From contig CAYQWX010000030.1 in the NCBI GenBank assembly GCA_964421355.1, positions 1 through 20,801 on the forward strand: 20,801 nt of DNA, in the 5' to 3' direction. Positions 7,431-14,818 of this stretch are shown here, piece after piece. Origin of the DNA: JALTDM01 sp964421355 (lineage in GTDB: Bacteria; Bacteroidota; Bacteroidia; Bacteroidales; JALTDM01). The translations under genes and the position numbers were made by a program. Positions within the stretch are counted from its first letter, which is position 1. Each line of letters starts with the position of its first letter. Under the pieces are notes generated by a model. That model saw nothing but the letters and a program-made list of their open reading frames with translations. It was not told the DNA's origin and did not search any database.

Positions 7431-7880
7431 CTAAATGATATTTACGGTTCCGTTTTGTTTTTCTATTGCTTCTTTTGCTGATTTTGAAAAAGCATGAGCA
7501 TATACATCCAGTTTCACGGATAATTCTCCGTTTCCTAAGATTTTAACCAAGTCGTTTTTTCTTACAAGATTCAATTCTCTCAACAGGTCAAAATCTATTT
7601 TGGACACATTATATTTTTCTGCCAGGTATTGTAAATCTTTTAGGTTGAATACTTGATATTCTTTTCTATTTATGTTCTTAAAACCGAATTTAGGTATTCT
7701 TCTTTGTAGAGGCATTTGACCACCTTCAAATCCTATTTTGGCAGAATATCCTGAACGGGATTTTGCACCTTTGTGTCCTCTTGTTGCTGTTCCTCCTTTG
7801 CCAGATCCTTGTCCTCTACCTACTCTTTTGCCTTTTCTTTTTACAGCACCTTCTGCAGGTTTTAGTTCATTCAACTTCAT
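7431..7880 (-). CDS. rplO: 50S ribosomal protein L15
   Basis: L15 is a late-assembling 23S rRNA binder that reaches toward the peptidyl transferase region. The protein has 149 residues (144 in E. coli). The long Gly/Arg/Lys-rich N-terminal arm is typical: LNELKPAEGAVKRKGKRVGR, then GSGKGGTATRGHKGAKSRSG and GFEGGQMPLQRRIPKFGFKN. The globular C-terminal half contains VRKNDLVKILGNGELSVKL and ends with helix SKSAKEAIEKQNG. It is 14 nt after rpmD and 3 nt before secY, in the conserved rpmD-rplO-secY order. Confidence 0.98.
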   Translation of the reverse strand: MKLNELKPAEGAVKRKGKRVGRGQGSGKGGTATRGHKGAKSRSGYSAKIGFEGGQMPLQRRIPKFGFKNINRKEYQVFNLKDLQYLAEKYNVSKIDFDLLRELNLVRKNDLVKILGNGELSVKLDVYAHAFSKSAKEAIEKQNGTVNII

Positions 7881-7894
7881 CGTTTTATATTTTT

Positions 7895-8074
7895 TTAAAT
7901 TTCTTCTACTTTAACTAAATGATTTACTTTTTTTATCATTCCCAATATTTGAGGCGTTGCTTCGTGTTCCACAGTCTTATTTAATTTAGTGAGACGTAAT
8001 GCTTTCAATGTAGCTTTTTGGTCTTTGGGATATCCTATTCCACTTCTCACTAATGTTATTTTCACCTTTTTCAT
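7895..8074 (-). CDS. rpmD: 50S ribosomal protein L30
   Basis: This gene was read by hand from the ATG at 8074 to the TAA at 7895, giving 59 residues, the same length as E. coli L30. It begins MKKVKITLVRSGIGYPKDQK, followed by ATLKALRLTKLNKTVEHEAT. This is the ferredoxin-like fold signature of short bacterial L30 (K-I-T-L-V-R-S-x-I-G, then a helix, then a strand). The end, GMIKKVNHLVKVEEI, matches the last strand. L30 binds 23S and contacts the 5S rRNA side of the large subunit. It sits 16 nt after rpsE and 14 nt before rplO, exactly where the spc operon order predicts it. Confidence 0.96.
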   Translation of the reverse strand: MKKVKITLVRSGIGYPKDQKATLKALRLTKLNKTVEHEATPQILGMIKKVNHLVKVEEI

Positions 8075-8090
8075 AATTCAAATTATAATT

Positions 8091-8606
8091 TTAGCCGTTA
8101 AATACTTTATCCAAAGGTATTCCTCTTTGTTTAGCAATTGTATAAGGATCGCGTAGATCTTGCAATGCCTTTACTGTTGCTTTAACAAGGTTATGAGGGT
8201 TTGAAGATCCTTTTGATTTTGCCAGTATATCTTTTACTCCGACCATTTCCAACACTGCTCTCATAGCACCTCCTGCTTTTACTCCTGTACCTGAAGATGC
8301 AGGTTTTAAGAATACTTCTGCTCCATCATATTTAGATATTTGTTCGTGAGGAATAGTTCCGTTGATTATTGGCACTTTTACCAAATTCTTTTTAGCGTCT
8401 TCTATTCCTTTTGCTATGGCAGTTATTACTTCTTTGGATTTTCCAAGTCCATAACCTACAATACCATCTTCATTCCCTACTACAACTATTGCAGCAAAAC
8501 TAAATGTTCTACCACCTTTGGTAACCTTTGTTACTCTTTTTACTGCTACCAATTTTTCTTTTAGTTCTAGGTCGGTAGTCTTAATTTTTCTTATACTTCC
8601 AGCCAT
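8091..8606 (-). CDS. rpsE: 30S ribosomal protein S5
   Basis: S5 lies at the mRNA entry side of the 30S subunit and affects decoding accuracy and mRNA unwinding. The protein has 171 residues. The N-terminal double-stranded RNA-binding-like domain (residues ~14-80) shows EKLVAVKRVTKVTKGGRTFS and GNEDGIVGYGLGKSKEV. The C-terminal domain has PASSGTGVKAGGAMRAVLEM and GSSNPHNLVKATVKALQDL. The N-terminal loop with VTKGGR, where spectinomycin-resistance changes occur in other bacteria, looks like the normal sequence. It follows rplR by 6 nt. Confidence 0.98.
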   Translation of the reverse strand: MAGSIRKIKTTDLELKEKLVAVKRVTKVTKGGRTFSFAAIVVVGNEDGIVGYGLGKSKEVITAIAKGIEDAKKNLVKVPIINGTIPHEQISKYDGAEVFLKPASSGTGVKAGGAMRAVLEMVGVKDILAKSKGSSNPHNLVKATVKALQDLRDPYTIAKQRGIPLDKVFNG

Positions 8607-8612
8607 AATTCA

Positions 8613-8969
8613 TTAAAATTTTAAACCTGCTTCTCTTGCTCCGTCAGCAAGTGCTTTTATTCTACCAAAATATAAATAACCATTTCTGTCGAATACTATA
8701 TTTTCGATACCTTTTTCAAGAGCTTTTTTAGCAACAAGTGCACCTACTTTTTTAGCTTGTTCTATTTTGGTTATATTTTTATTTTCATCTTTTAGTTCTA
8801 TTGATGATGCATTCACCAATGTATGCCCTTTTATATCATCAATTATTTGCACATGTATATGTTTGTTACTTCTTGTTACTGTAAGTCTTGGGCGTTCAGG
8901 TGTTCCTTTTACTTTTTTTCTAACACTATATTTTCTTTTTATACGTCTTTCGATACTTGTTGTTCCCAT
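8613..8969 (-). CDS. rplR: 50S ribosomal protein L18
   Basis: L18 binds 5S rRNA and, with L5, helps dock it into the central protuberance of the large subunit. The 118-residue length matches E. coli (117). The N-terminus is basic and flexible (SIERRIKRKYSVRKKVKGTP). The core then follows with RPRLTVTRSNKHIHVQIIDD, and the C-terminal end has NIVFDRNGYLYFGRIKALADGAREAGLKF, all family hallmarks. It lies between rplF (17 nt away) and rpsE (6 nt), the universal spc order. Confidence 0.98.
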   Translation of the reverse strand: MGTTSIERRIKRKYSVRKKVKGTPERPRLTVTRSNKHIHVQIIDDIKGHTLVNASSIELKDENKNITKIEQAKKVGALVAKKALEKGIENIVFDRNGYLYFGRIKALADGAREAGLKF

Positions 8970-8986
8970 TTCTCATTTATTTTTTA

Positions 8987-9544
8987 TTATTTACTTGCAG
9001 CTGTTTTTCCTGCTTTTCTTCTAATTTGTTCACCTACAAACTTAATACCTTTACCTTTGTATGGTTCAGGTGGTCTTAAAGATCTTATTTTTGCGGCTAC
9101 TTGTCCTAATAATTGTTTATCATGACTTTTTAATGTGATAATGGGATTAGATCTTCTTTCTGTTTTTGCTTCTACTTTTACTTCTGGTGGAATTTCAAAA
9201 TATATAGGGTGTGAGTATCCCAAATGCAATTCCAACATTTGTCCTTTTGCTTCGGCTTTGTATCCTACACCTACTACTTCTTGTTTAACTTCAAAACCTT
9301 CGGAGACACCTTGCACCATGTTGTGTAATAAAGATCGGTAAAGTCCGTGATATGCCTTTGTTTGTTTTTCATCTCCTTCTCTTGTTAGGACTATACTATC
9401 ATTTTCCACCTTTACGGTTATTGAAGGGTGAACTTTTTGTTCTAACTTTCCTAATTTCCCTTCTACTATTACCGTGTTGTCTTTTTTTACTTCTACCTTA
9501 ACCCCTTGCGGTATCGGTATGGGTAATTTTCCTATTCGTGACAT
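8987..9544 (-). CDS. rplF: 50S ribosomal protein L6
   Basis: L6 binds 23S rRNA near the sarcin-ricin loop and the factor-binding site, beneath the L7/L12 stalk base. The 185-residue protein has the expected duplicated fold. The first repeat starts MSRIGKLPIPIPQGVKVEVK and the second holds VGYKAEAKGQMLELHLGYSH. The C-terminal signature PPEPYKGKGIKFVGEQIRRK is intact, ending with a short basic tail. It follows rpsH by 23 nt and precedes rplR by 17 nt. The leader is A/T-rich without a Shine-Dalgarno sequence. Confidence 0.98.
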   Translation of the reverse strand: MSRIGKLPIPIPQGVKVEVKKDNTVIVEGKLGKLEQKVHPSITVKVENDSIVLTREGDEKQTKAYHGLYRSLLHNMVQGVSEGFEVKQEVVGVGYKAEAKGQMLELHLGYSHPIYFEIPPEVKVEAKTERRSNPIITLKSHDKQLLGQVAAKIRSLRPPEPYKGKGIKFVGEQIRRKAGKTAASK

Positions 9545-9567
9545 TTTATTTATACTTTTTTATTTTT

Positions 9568-9966
9568 TTAGTAAACATAACATAATATTTCGCCACCTAC
9601 ATTTTCTTGCCTGGCTTTTTTATCTGTCATTACGCCTTTTGATGTAGAGACGATTGCAACACCAAGTCCGTTTAATACCCTGGGCATTTCTTTGGCATTA
9701 GCATATTTTCTTAGCCCTGGTTTACTTACTCTTTCTATATGTTTTATTACGGGTTGGTTGCCTGGTTTTGTATATTTAAGAGCTATTTTTATTTTACCTT
9801 GTTTCCCGTCATCTTCAAATTTATAACCTAAGATATAACCTTGTTCTTTTAATATTTTAGTTATTTCTTTTTTCAAGTTTGATGCGGGAATTTCCACCAC
9901 TTTGTGTCTTGCCATTAAGGCATTTCTGATTCTTGTGAGGTAATCTGCTATAGGATCCGTTACCAT
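9568..9966 (-). CDS. rpsH: 30S ribosomal protein S8
   Basis: S8 is a primary binder of 16S rRNA in the central domain and is needed for platform assembly. The protein has 132 residues (130 in E. coli). It begins MVTDPIADYLTRIRNALMAR, and the C-terminal RNA-binding half has the strong signature STSKGVMTDKKARQENVGGE. In E. coli S8 represses the spc operon by binding mRNA at the start of rplE. I did not find a convincing copy of that helix at rplE here. Gaps are 23 nt on each side. Confidence 0.98.
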   Translation of the reverse strand: MVTDPIADYLTRIRNALMARHKVVEIPASNLKKEITKILKEQGYILGYKFEDDGKQGKIKIALKYTKPGNQPVIKHIERVSKPGLRKYANAKEMPRVLNGLGVAIVSTSKGVMTDKKARQENVGGEILCYVY

Positions 9967-9989
9967 AGTTTTTATATATTTTTAAGATT

Positions 9990-10259
9990 TTACCAACTTG
10001 CTTTTTTAACTCCGGGTAATAACCCTTGAGATGCCATTTTTCTAAATTCTATTCTGCTTATACCAAAATATCTCATGTATCCTTTTGGTCTTCCAGATAT
10101 GCCACATCTATTGTGTATTCTTACCTTAGATGAGTTCTTAGGTAATTTTTGGAGTTCTTCCCATTTCCCTTCCTTCTTCAATTGCTCGCGTTTTGCTGCA
10201 TATTTAGCAACCATTTCTCTTCTTTTTCTTTCACGAGCTTTCATGGATTCTTTTGCCAT
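9990..10259 (-). CDS. rpsN: 30S ribosomal protein S14, zinc-free form
   Basis: S14 lies in the 30S head near S3, S10 and the A site. This is the longer form without zinc ligands (89 residues). It has one Cys (HNRCGISGRPKGYMRYFGIS), where zinc-type S14 proteins of about 61 residues carry two CxxC pairs. The N-terminal half is helical and basic (MAKESMKARERKRREMVAKY). The C-terminal signature EFRKMASQGLLPGVKKASW is intact. It lies 3 nt after rplE and 23 nt before rpsH, the classic spc position. Confidence 0.98.
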   Translation of the reverse strand: MAKESMKARERKRREMVAKYAAKREQLKKEGKWEELQKLPKNSSKVRIHNRCGISGRPKGYMRYFGISRIEFRKMASQGLLPGVKKASW

Positions 10260-10262
10260 ATC

Positions 10263-10832
10263 TTATTTATTTTTTTTAATATTTTTGAATGGTATTCCAA
10301 ATTCTTTCAACAAAGCATAAGCTTCTTCGTCAGTTGGTGCAGATGTTACAAAAGTCATTTGTAATCCCATTATTTTAGCAATCTTATCGATATCTATTTC
10401 TGGGAATATTATTTGTTCATCTACTCCTAATGTATAATTTCCTCTTCCGTCAAATTTATAATCTACTCCCTTGAAGTCTCTTACTCGAGGTAAAGCTACA
10501 GAGATAAGTCTATCTAAAAATTCATACATTATATCACCTCTCAAAGTTACTTTGGCTCCAATAGGCATTCCTTTCCTCAATTTAAAATTTGAGATGTCTC
10601 TTTTAGAGTATGTGGGCACTGCCTTTTGTCCAGTAATGGCAGTGAGTTCTTCTACTGATACATCTATTAGTTTTTTGTCTGCAACTGCTTGTCCTACGCC
10701 ACGGTTCACTACTATTTTTCGCAAACGTGGTACTTGCATTACAGTACTGTATCCGAATTCTTTCATCAAATTCGGTACAATTTCTTTAATATACTTTTCC
10801 TTTAATCTGGGTATGTATTTTTTACTGTCCAT
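10263..10832 (-). CDS. rplE: 50S ribosomal protein L5
   Basis: L5 binds 5S rRNA in the central protuberance and touches the P-site tRNA and S13. The 189-residue protein (179 in E. coli) has an N-terminal helix (LKEKYIKEIVPNLMKEFGYS). RLRKIVVNRGVGQAVADKKL, KAVPTYSKRDISNFKLRKGM and FDGRGNYTLGVDEQIIFPEI follow, ending in the family's VTSAPTDEEAYALLKEFGIP. Its ATG overlaps the rplX stop by one base (TAATG), so its translation is very likely coupled to rplX. A GGGGAGG stretch inside the end of rplX, 10 nt before the ATG, could also help initiation. Confidence 0.98.
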   Translation of the reverse strand: MDSKKYIPRLKEKYIKEIVPNLMKEFGYSTVMQVPRLRKIVVNRGVGQAVADKKLIDVSVEELTAITGQKAVPTYSKRDISNFKLRKGMPIGAKVTLRGDIMYEFLDRLISVALPRVRDFKGVDYKFDGRGNYTLGVDEQIIFPEIDIDKIAKIMGLQMTFVTSAPTDEEAYALLKEFGIPFKNIKKNK

Positions 10833-11155
10833 TATTTAAGTTCCTCCCCTGATTTTTTTGCGTATCTCACTAATTTACCTTTATCGTTTAATTTACGACC
10901 TACTCTTGTTGGTTGTCCTGTTTTTGGATCTACAGGCAACACATTAGAGATATGAATAGGAGCTTCTCTTTTGATTATTCCACCTTCGGGATAATCTTTA
11001 TTGGGCTTTGTGTGTTTATGAATAAAGTTTACTCCTTCTACAACTACTCGTTGTTTTTTTGGAAAAACTTCCAACACCTTACCTTTTGATCCTTTGTAAT
11101 TACCTGCAATTACAATTACTTGATCGCCCTTTTTTATGTGTAATTTCTTTGGCAT
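10832..11155 (-). CDS. rplX: 50S ribosomal protein L24
   Basis: L24 is one of the two initiators of 50S assembly and sits beside the exit tunnel. The 107-residue protein (104 in E. coli) begins MPKKLHIKKGDQVIVIAGNY and holds the KOW motif (about residues 9-36: KKGDQVIVIAGNYKGSKGKV). The conserved loop GVNFIHKHTKPNKDYPEGGI and the C-terminal VLPVDPKTGQPTRVGRKLND follow. It is 14 nt after rplN, and its stop overlaps the rplE start. Confidence 0.98.
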   Translation of the reverse strand: MPKKLHIKKGDQVIVIAGNYKGSKGKVLEVFPKKQRVVVEGVNFIHKHTKPNKDYPEGGIIKREAPIHISNVLPVDPKTGQPTRVGRKLNDKGKLVRYAKKSGEELK

Positions 11156-11169
11156 TGTTTTTTCTTTTT

Positions 11170-11538
11170 TTAAAGTACTTCTGGTGCTAATGATATTATT
11201 TTCATGTATTGTTTTTCCCTTAGTTCACGAGGAATTGGTCCAAATACACGAGTTCCTCTCATTTCTCCAGCATTATTGATTAAGATACAAGCATTGTCAT
11301 CAAATCTAATATAAGATCCGTCTTTTCTTCTTATCTCTTTTTTGGTTCTTACCACTACGGCTTTGGATACGGTGCCTTTTTTTATTCCGCTTGAAGGGAT
11401 TGCAGACTTAACTGTTACTACAATTGTATCGCCTACGGTAGCATATTTTTTACCGCTACCTCCCAATAATCCTATACATAAGACTTCTTTGGCACCACTA
11501 TTATCGGCTACATTAAGTCTGGTTTCTCTCTGTATCAT
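11170..11538 (-). CDS. rplN: 50S ribosomal protein L14
   Basis: L14 lies at the subunit interface of the 50S, pairs with L19 and forms intersubunit bridges with 16S rRNA; it is also the docking site of the silencing factor RsfS. The 122-residue length matches the family (123 in E. coli). The signatures MIQRETRLNVADNSGAKEVL, RRKDGSYIRFDDNACILINN and RGTRVFGPIPRELREKQYMK are all intact. It begins 3 bases after rpsQ ends, in the rpsQ-rplN-rplX order that joins the S10 and spc operons of E. coli without a break here. Confidence 0.98.
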   Translation of the reverse strand: MIQRETRLNVADNSGAKEVLCIGLLGGSGKKYATVGDTIVVTVKSAIPSSGIKKGTVSKAVVVRTKKEIRRKDGSYIRFDDNACILINNAGEMRGTRVFGPIPRELREKQYMKIISLAPEVL

Positions 11539-11540
11539 AA

Positions 11541-11804
11541 CTATTTAACCTTTTCAATGATTTCTACTAAACGCCATCTTTTCAATTTGCTTAAAGGACG
11601 GGTTTCCATTATTTTAACGATGTCTCCTTCGCTACATTCATTTTTTTCGTCGTGAGCATAAAACTTTTTGGTTAATTTGATCATTTTCCCGTATTTTGGA
11701 TGTTTTTGTTTTCTTTCTACAGCCACAATTACGGTTTTATCCATTTTGTTGCTCACAACTATCCCTATCCTTTCTTTCCTCAAGTTCCTTATTTTATTTT
11801 CCAT
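11541..11804 (-). CDS. rpsQ: 30S ribosomal protein S17
   Basis: S17 is a primary 16S rRNA binder in the 30S body and an early assembly protein. The 87-residue protein is a single OB fold. Its signatures are RKERIGIVVSNKMDKTVIVA, then KHPKYGKMIKLTKKFYAHDE and the C-terminal GDIVKIMETRPLSKLKRWRL. It follows rpmC by 13 nt and precedes rplN by 2 nt. The start at 11804 gives MENKIRNLRKER, a normal N-terminus for the phylum. Confidence 0.98.
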   Translation of the reverse strand: MENKIRNLRKERIGIVVSNKMDKTVIVAVERKQKHPKYGKMIKLTKKFYAHDEKNECSEGDIVKIMETRPLSKLKRWRLVEIIEKVK

Positions 11805-11817
11805 TTAGAAATAGTTT

Positions 11818-12021
11818 TTATTTTTTGATTTCTTCTAATTGTCTTTTTCTAAGTTCGGTTTTTAATCGTGCAATAGTACGCCTTAATTCCCGTATCATTA
11901 AAGGATTGTCTAACGGAGAAATAGCATGGTTCATTTTTATTTTCACCAATCTTATTTTTTCTTCTTCTATCCGTTCTATTAATTCCTTTGTTGTTAATTG
12001 TCTTATTTCAGAGTTTTTCAT
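11818..12021 (-). CDS. rpmC: 50S ribosomal protein L29
   Basis: L29 lies next to L23 at the exit of the nascent-chain tunnel, where the signal recognition particle and trigger factor dock. I place the start at the ATG at 12021, giving 67 residues (MKNSEIRQLTTKELIERIEE). The longer frame begins at a TTG at 12030 and adds only three residues with no family similarity. The protein is an antiparallel helix pair with the signature RELRRTIARLKTELRKRQLE. The segment NHAISPLDNPL between the helices is typical of Bacteroidota. It begins 12 nt after rplP ends. Confidence 0.96.
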   Translation of the reverse strand: MKNSEIRQLTTKELIERIEEEKIRLVKIKMNHAISPLDNPLMIRELRRTIARLKTELRKRQLEEIKK

Positions 12022-12033
12022 TGTTGTCAAGAT

Positions 12034-12459
12034 TTATGCTTCTATTTCGTAATCTCTTCTTACTATAAATTTAGTAGTAACGGGTAATTTTTGTGCACCA
12101 AGTCTTAAAGCTTCTTTAGCTACATCATAAGGTACTCCGTCTATTTCAAATAGTATTCTACCGGGAGTAACGGGTGCTACAAATCCTTCGGGTGCACCTT
12201 TACCTTTACCCATACGTACTTCATTAGGCTTTTTGGTAATTGGTTTATCTGGGAATATTCTTATCCACAATTGACCTTCCCTTTTCATATACCTTGTAAT
12301 AGCCTGACGGGCAGCTTCTATTTGCCTTCCTGTTATCCAAGATGTTTGTAAGGATTTTATAGCAAAGGTTCCGAATGTTATTTCATGACCTCTACTAGCT
12401 ATTCCTTTCATCTTTCCTTTTTGCTGCCTTCTATATTTAGTTCTCTTTGGTTGTAACAT
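12034..12459 (-). CDS. rplP: 50S ribosomal protein L16
   Basis: L16 organises the A-site tRNA and the peptidyl transferase architecture and is added late in 50S assembly. The 141-residue protein (136 in E. coli) begins MLQPKRTKYRRQQKGKMKGI. It keeps RMGKGKGAPEGFVAPVTPGR, the family signature in its core, and VTKFIVRRDYE-like C-terminal residues (KLPVTTKFIVRRDYEIEA). The gap before it, 48 nt from rpsC, is the widest in the cluster and holds TATCTTTGCA on the coding strand. The gene may therefore have an extra promoter with a very short leader (about 10-20 nt). Confidence 0.98.
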   Translation of the reverse strand: MLQPKRTKYRRQQKGKMKGIASRGHEITFGTFAIKSLQTSWITGRQIEAARQAITRYMKREGQLWIRIFPDKPITKKPNEVRMGKGKGAPEGFVAPVTPGRILFEIDGVPYDVAKEALRLGAQKLPVTTKFIVRRDYEIEA

Positions 12460-12479
12460 TGTTAAAAAAATTTAGGTTG

Positions 12480-12487
12480 CAAAGATA
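12480..12487 (-). promoter_or_regulatory. Candidate internal promoter -7 element before rplP
   Basis: The minus strand reads TATCTTTGCA, the same ten bases as the -7 element in front of rpsL. It lies in the 48-nt gap between the rpsC stop and the rplP start and ends 20 nt before the rplP ATG. The DNA 17-19 nt upstream has no TTG, so the -33 element is missing or degenerate. An exact repeat of the main promoter core in the widest gap makes chance less likely but does not exclude it. Confidence 0.42.
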
Positions 12488-12507
12488 ATACTTTTTATTT
12501 AATTGAT

Positions 12508-13263
12508 TTATTTTCTTTTATGTCTTCGTGATGATTTAGGTGATTTGGCTTTAAAGTTTGGCGATAAATCTCTCTTTCCGAACACTTCCGTTCTAAATAT
12601 CCAAACTTTTACACCTATAAGACCTAATTTAGTTAATGCTTCTGCCAAAGCATAATCTATATCTGCTCTAAAGGTATGCAATGGGATACGTCCTTCTTTA
12701 TATGTTTCGGAGCGAGCCATTTCAGCTCCATTTAATCTTCCTGATACTTGCACTTTTATTCCTTTTGCACCCATTCTCATTGTAGAAGCTATTGCAGATT
12801 TTATTGCTTTTTTGTAAGCAATACGACCTTCTATTTGTCTTGCAATATTACTTGCTACCAATGTAGCTTCCAGTTCGGGACGAGTTATTTCAAATATATT
12901 TATTTGAACATCTTCAGGTTCTATTTTTGCTGCTAATTCTTTATCAGCTATTTGTTTTATTTTAGCTTTTGTTTCTTTTTCTAATAACCTTTTAAGTTCT
13001 TCTTTTAGTTTATCAACTTCTTGACCACCTTTACCAATAATCAATCCTGGTCTAGCGGTATGTATTGTAATGGTTATTAGTTTTGGAGATCTTTCTATTA
13101 CTATTTTTGCTATTCCTGCATTGGGATTTCTTGCTTTGATATATTTTCTTATTTTTTCGTCGCCTAATAGGTAGTCTCCATATTTTTTTGATCCTAACCA
13201 TACAGAGTCCCAACCTCTGATAAAACCTAACCTATTTGCAATTGGATTAACTTTTTGTCCCAT
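12508..13263 (-). CDS. rpsC: 30S ribosomal protein S3
   Basis: S3 sits in the 30S head at the mRNA entry tunnel and, with S4 and S5, supports mRNA unwinding. The 251-residue protein (233 in E. coli) begins MGQKVNPIANRLGFIRGWDS. The type II KH domain has its GKGG loop at residues 77-80 (TARPGLIIGKGGQEVDKLKE). The C-terminal domain shows GRLNGAEMARSETYKEGRIP and IDYALAEALTKLGLIGVKVW. A short basic Ser/Lys tail ends the protein. Its ATG overlaps the rplV stop by one base (TAATG), suggesting coupled translation. Confidence 0.98.
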   Translation of the reverse strand: MGQKVNPIANRLGFIRGWDSVWLGSKKYGDYLLGDEKIRKYIKARNPNAGIAKIVIERSPKLITITIHTARPGLIIGKGGQEVDKLKEELKRLLEKETKAKIKQIADKELAAKIEPEDVQINIFEITRPELEATLVASNIARQIEGRIAYKKAIKSAIASTMRMGAKGIKVQVSGRLNGAEMARSETYKEGRIPLHTFRADIDYALAEALTKLGLIGVKVWIFRTEVFGKRDLSPNFKAKSPKSSRRHKRK

Positions 13264-13688
13264 TACTTTTCTTCTTTTTGGTTATTTGTATTTTGTTGTT
13301 TTTGTAAAGTATCCACTACTATTGTTACATGACTAGAACGTTTTCGTATTCTATGAGCTCTACCGTGTGGAGCAGGTTGTATTCTTTTTAGCATTCTAGC
13401 TTGATCTACGTGTACTTCTTTCACATAAAGTTCTGTTGCTTCAGCATCAGGGTTTTTGCTTTGCCAATTAGCAATTGCTGACACCAAAAGTTTTTCGAAA
13501 GGCACTGAAGCATGTCTTGTGCTGAATTTCAACACATTAAGAGCTTCGTTCACTTCCATACCTCTTATCATATCTGCTATAAGTCTTACTTTTCTAGGAG
13601 ACATTCTCAAGTCTCTTAATATAGCATAGGCTTTATTTTTTCGTTGTTCTTTCAAACGTTCTGCCATTAATCTTTTTCTAGCACCCAT
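13263..13688 (-). CDS. rplV: 50S ribosomal protein L22, with N- and C-terminal extensions
   Basis: L22 binds several 23S domains, and its long beta-hairpin lines the exit tunnel beside L4. The protein has 141 residues, against 110 in E. coli. The core starts at about residue 28 (MSPRKVRLIADMIRGMEVNE) after an N-terminal extension (MGARKRLMAERLKEQRKNKA) typical of Bacteroidota. The hairpin spans ~95-125 (RMLKRIQPAPHGRAHRIRKR), with no deletion where macrolide-resistance changes occur in other bacteria. A polar Gln/Asn/Lys/Glu tail follows residue 127. It is 11 nt after rpsS and overlaps rpsC. Confidence 0.98.
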   Translation of the reverse strand: MGARKRLMAERLKEQRKNKAYAILRDLRMSPRKVRLIADMIRGMEVNEALNVLKFSTRHASVPFEKLLVSAIANWQSKNPDAEATELYVKEVHVDQARMLKRIQPAPHGRAHRIRKRSSHVTIVVDTLQKQQNTNNQKEEK

Positions 13689-13699
13689 TTTGACAATTT

Positions 13700-13972
13700 T
13701 TATTTTTTATTCTTTTTACCACCATGTCCTCTAAAAGTTCTGGTAAGAGCAAATTCACCTAATCTGTGTCCTACCATATTTTCTGTAATATAAACCGGAA
13801 TAAAGTGTCTTCCGTTGTGAACAGCAATTGTATGTCCTACAAAATCCGGAGTTATCATTGATGCTCTGGACCAAGTTTTGATAGTTCTCTTTTTTCCTGT
13901 TTCATTCATTTCCAGGATTCGTTTCATTAGTTTATAATGAACATAGGGTCCTTTTTTAAGCGATCTTGCCAT
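13700..13972 (-). CDS. rpsS: 30S ribosomal protein S19
   Basis: S19 lies at the top of the 30S head, paired with S13, and contributes to bridges with the 50S and to tRNA contacts. The 90-residue protein (92 in E. coli) starts MARSLKKGPYVHYKLMKRIL. It carries KTWSRASMITPDFVGHTIAV, HNGRHFIPVYITENMVGHRL and the end GEFALTRTFRGHGGKKNKK, all unmistakable. It follows rplB by 8 nt and precedes rplV by 11 nt. Confidence 0.98.
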   Translation of the reverse strand: MARSLKKGPYVHYKLMKRILEMNETGKKRTIKTWSRASMITPDFVGHTIAVHNGRHFIPVYITENMVGHRLGEFALTRTFRGHGGKKNKK

Positions 13973-13980
13973 ATCTTAAA

Positions 13981-14805
13981 TTATTTTTTTCTACGTTCTA
14001 CAATATATTTATCTGAATATTTTTTTCTATTTCTGGTTTTCTTACCTTTAGCATAAAGACCTTTTCTACTTCTTGGATGTCCTCCTGATGCTCTTCCTTC
14101 ACCACCTCCCATTGGGTGATCTACAGGGTTCATAACTACTCCTCTTGTACGAGGTCGTACGCCTAACCAGCGTTTTCTTCCTGCTTTACCATGGGATACT
14201 AATCTATGATCAGGATTGGATACAGTTCCTACCGTAGCTTTACAGGTTACTAAAACTTTTCTTACTTCGCCGGAACTTAATTTGATATTTGCATATTTAC
14301 CTTCTCTTGATACTAATGTTGCGTATGCCCCTGCACTTCTTGCCAATTGTCCTCCTTTTCCAGGATGTAATTCTACATTGTGGATAAGTGTTCCTAATGG
14401 AATGTCTGATAAATAAAGAGCATTTCCTACTTCTGGTGCAGCATCTTTACCACTCATTACTTCTTGCCCAACTTTTATTCCGTGAGGAGCAATTATGTAA
14501 CGTTTTTCTCCATCTTTGTAAACAACTAATGCAATTCTTGCACTTCTATTTGGATCGTATTCTATTGATTTTACAATTGCAGGGATATTTTCTTTATCTC
14601 TTTTAAAATCTATGATTCTATATTTTCTTTTGTGTCCGCCTCCACGGTAACGAACTGTCATTTTACCTTGATTGTTTCTTCCACCGGTTTTTTTCAATGG
14701 TTTCAACAAGGACTTTTCCGGTGTAGTTTTTGTAATTTCGGAAAAATCTGAAATTACTTTATGTCTTAATCCCGGCGTTATCGGTTTGAATTTTTTTACT
14801 CCCAT
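13981..14805 (-). CDS. rplB: 50S ribosomal protein L2
   Basis: L2 is one of the most conserved 50S proteins; it is required for subunit association and lies near the peptidyl transferase centre. The 274-residue length matches E. coli (273). The N-terminal OB-like part has GGRNNQGKMTVRYRGGGHKR and the central part has HNVELHPGKGGQLARSAGAY. The C-terminal loop VVMNPVDHPMGGGEGRASGG contains His230, equivalent to the conserved E. coli His229. The end is strongly basic. It lies 13 nt after rplW, in the rplW-rplB-rpsS order. Confidence 0.99.
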   Translation of the reverse strand: MGVKKFKPITPGLRHKVISDFSEITKTTPEKSLLKPLKKTGGRNNQGKMTVRYRGGGHKRKYRIIDFKRDKENIPAIVKSIEYDPNRSARIALVVYKDGEKRYIIAPHGIKVGQEVMSGKDAAPEVGNALYLSDIPLGTLIHNVELHPGKGGQLARSAGAYATLVSREGKYANIKLSSGEVRKVLVTCKATVGTVSNPDHRLVSHGKAGRKRWLGVRPRTRGVVMNPVDHPMGGGEGRASGGHPRSRKGLYAKGKKTRNRKKYSDKYIVERRKK

Positions 14806-14818
14806 TTTCTACTTTAAA

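Noticed and set aside
8823..9125. A 100-codon + strand open frame opposite rplR and rplF
   Set aside because: It is antisense to two intact ribosomal protein genes and its product is a Phe/Cys/Tyr-rich sequence typical of reverse reading of Lys/Glu-rich genes.
12022..12030. TTG start for rpmC adding three residues
   Set aside because: The ATG at 12021 gives MKNSEIRQL, which fits the L29 family; the extra residues have no support.
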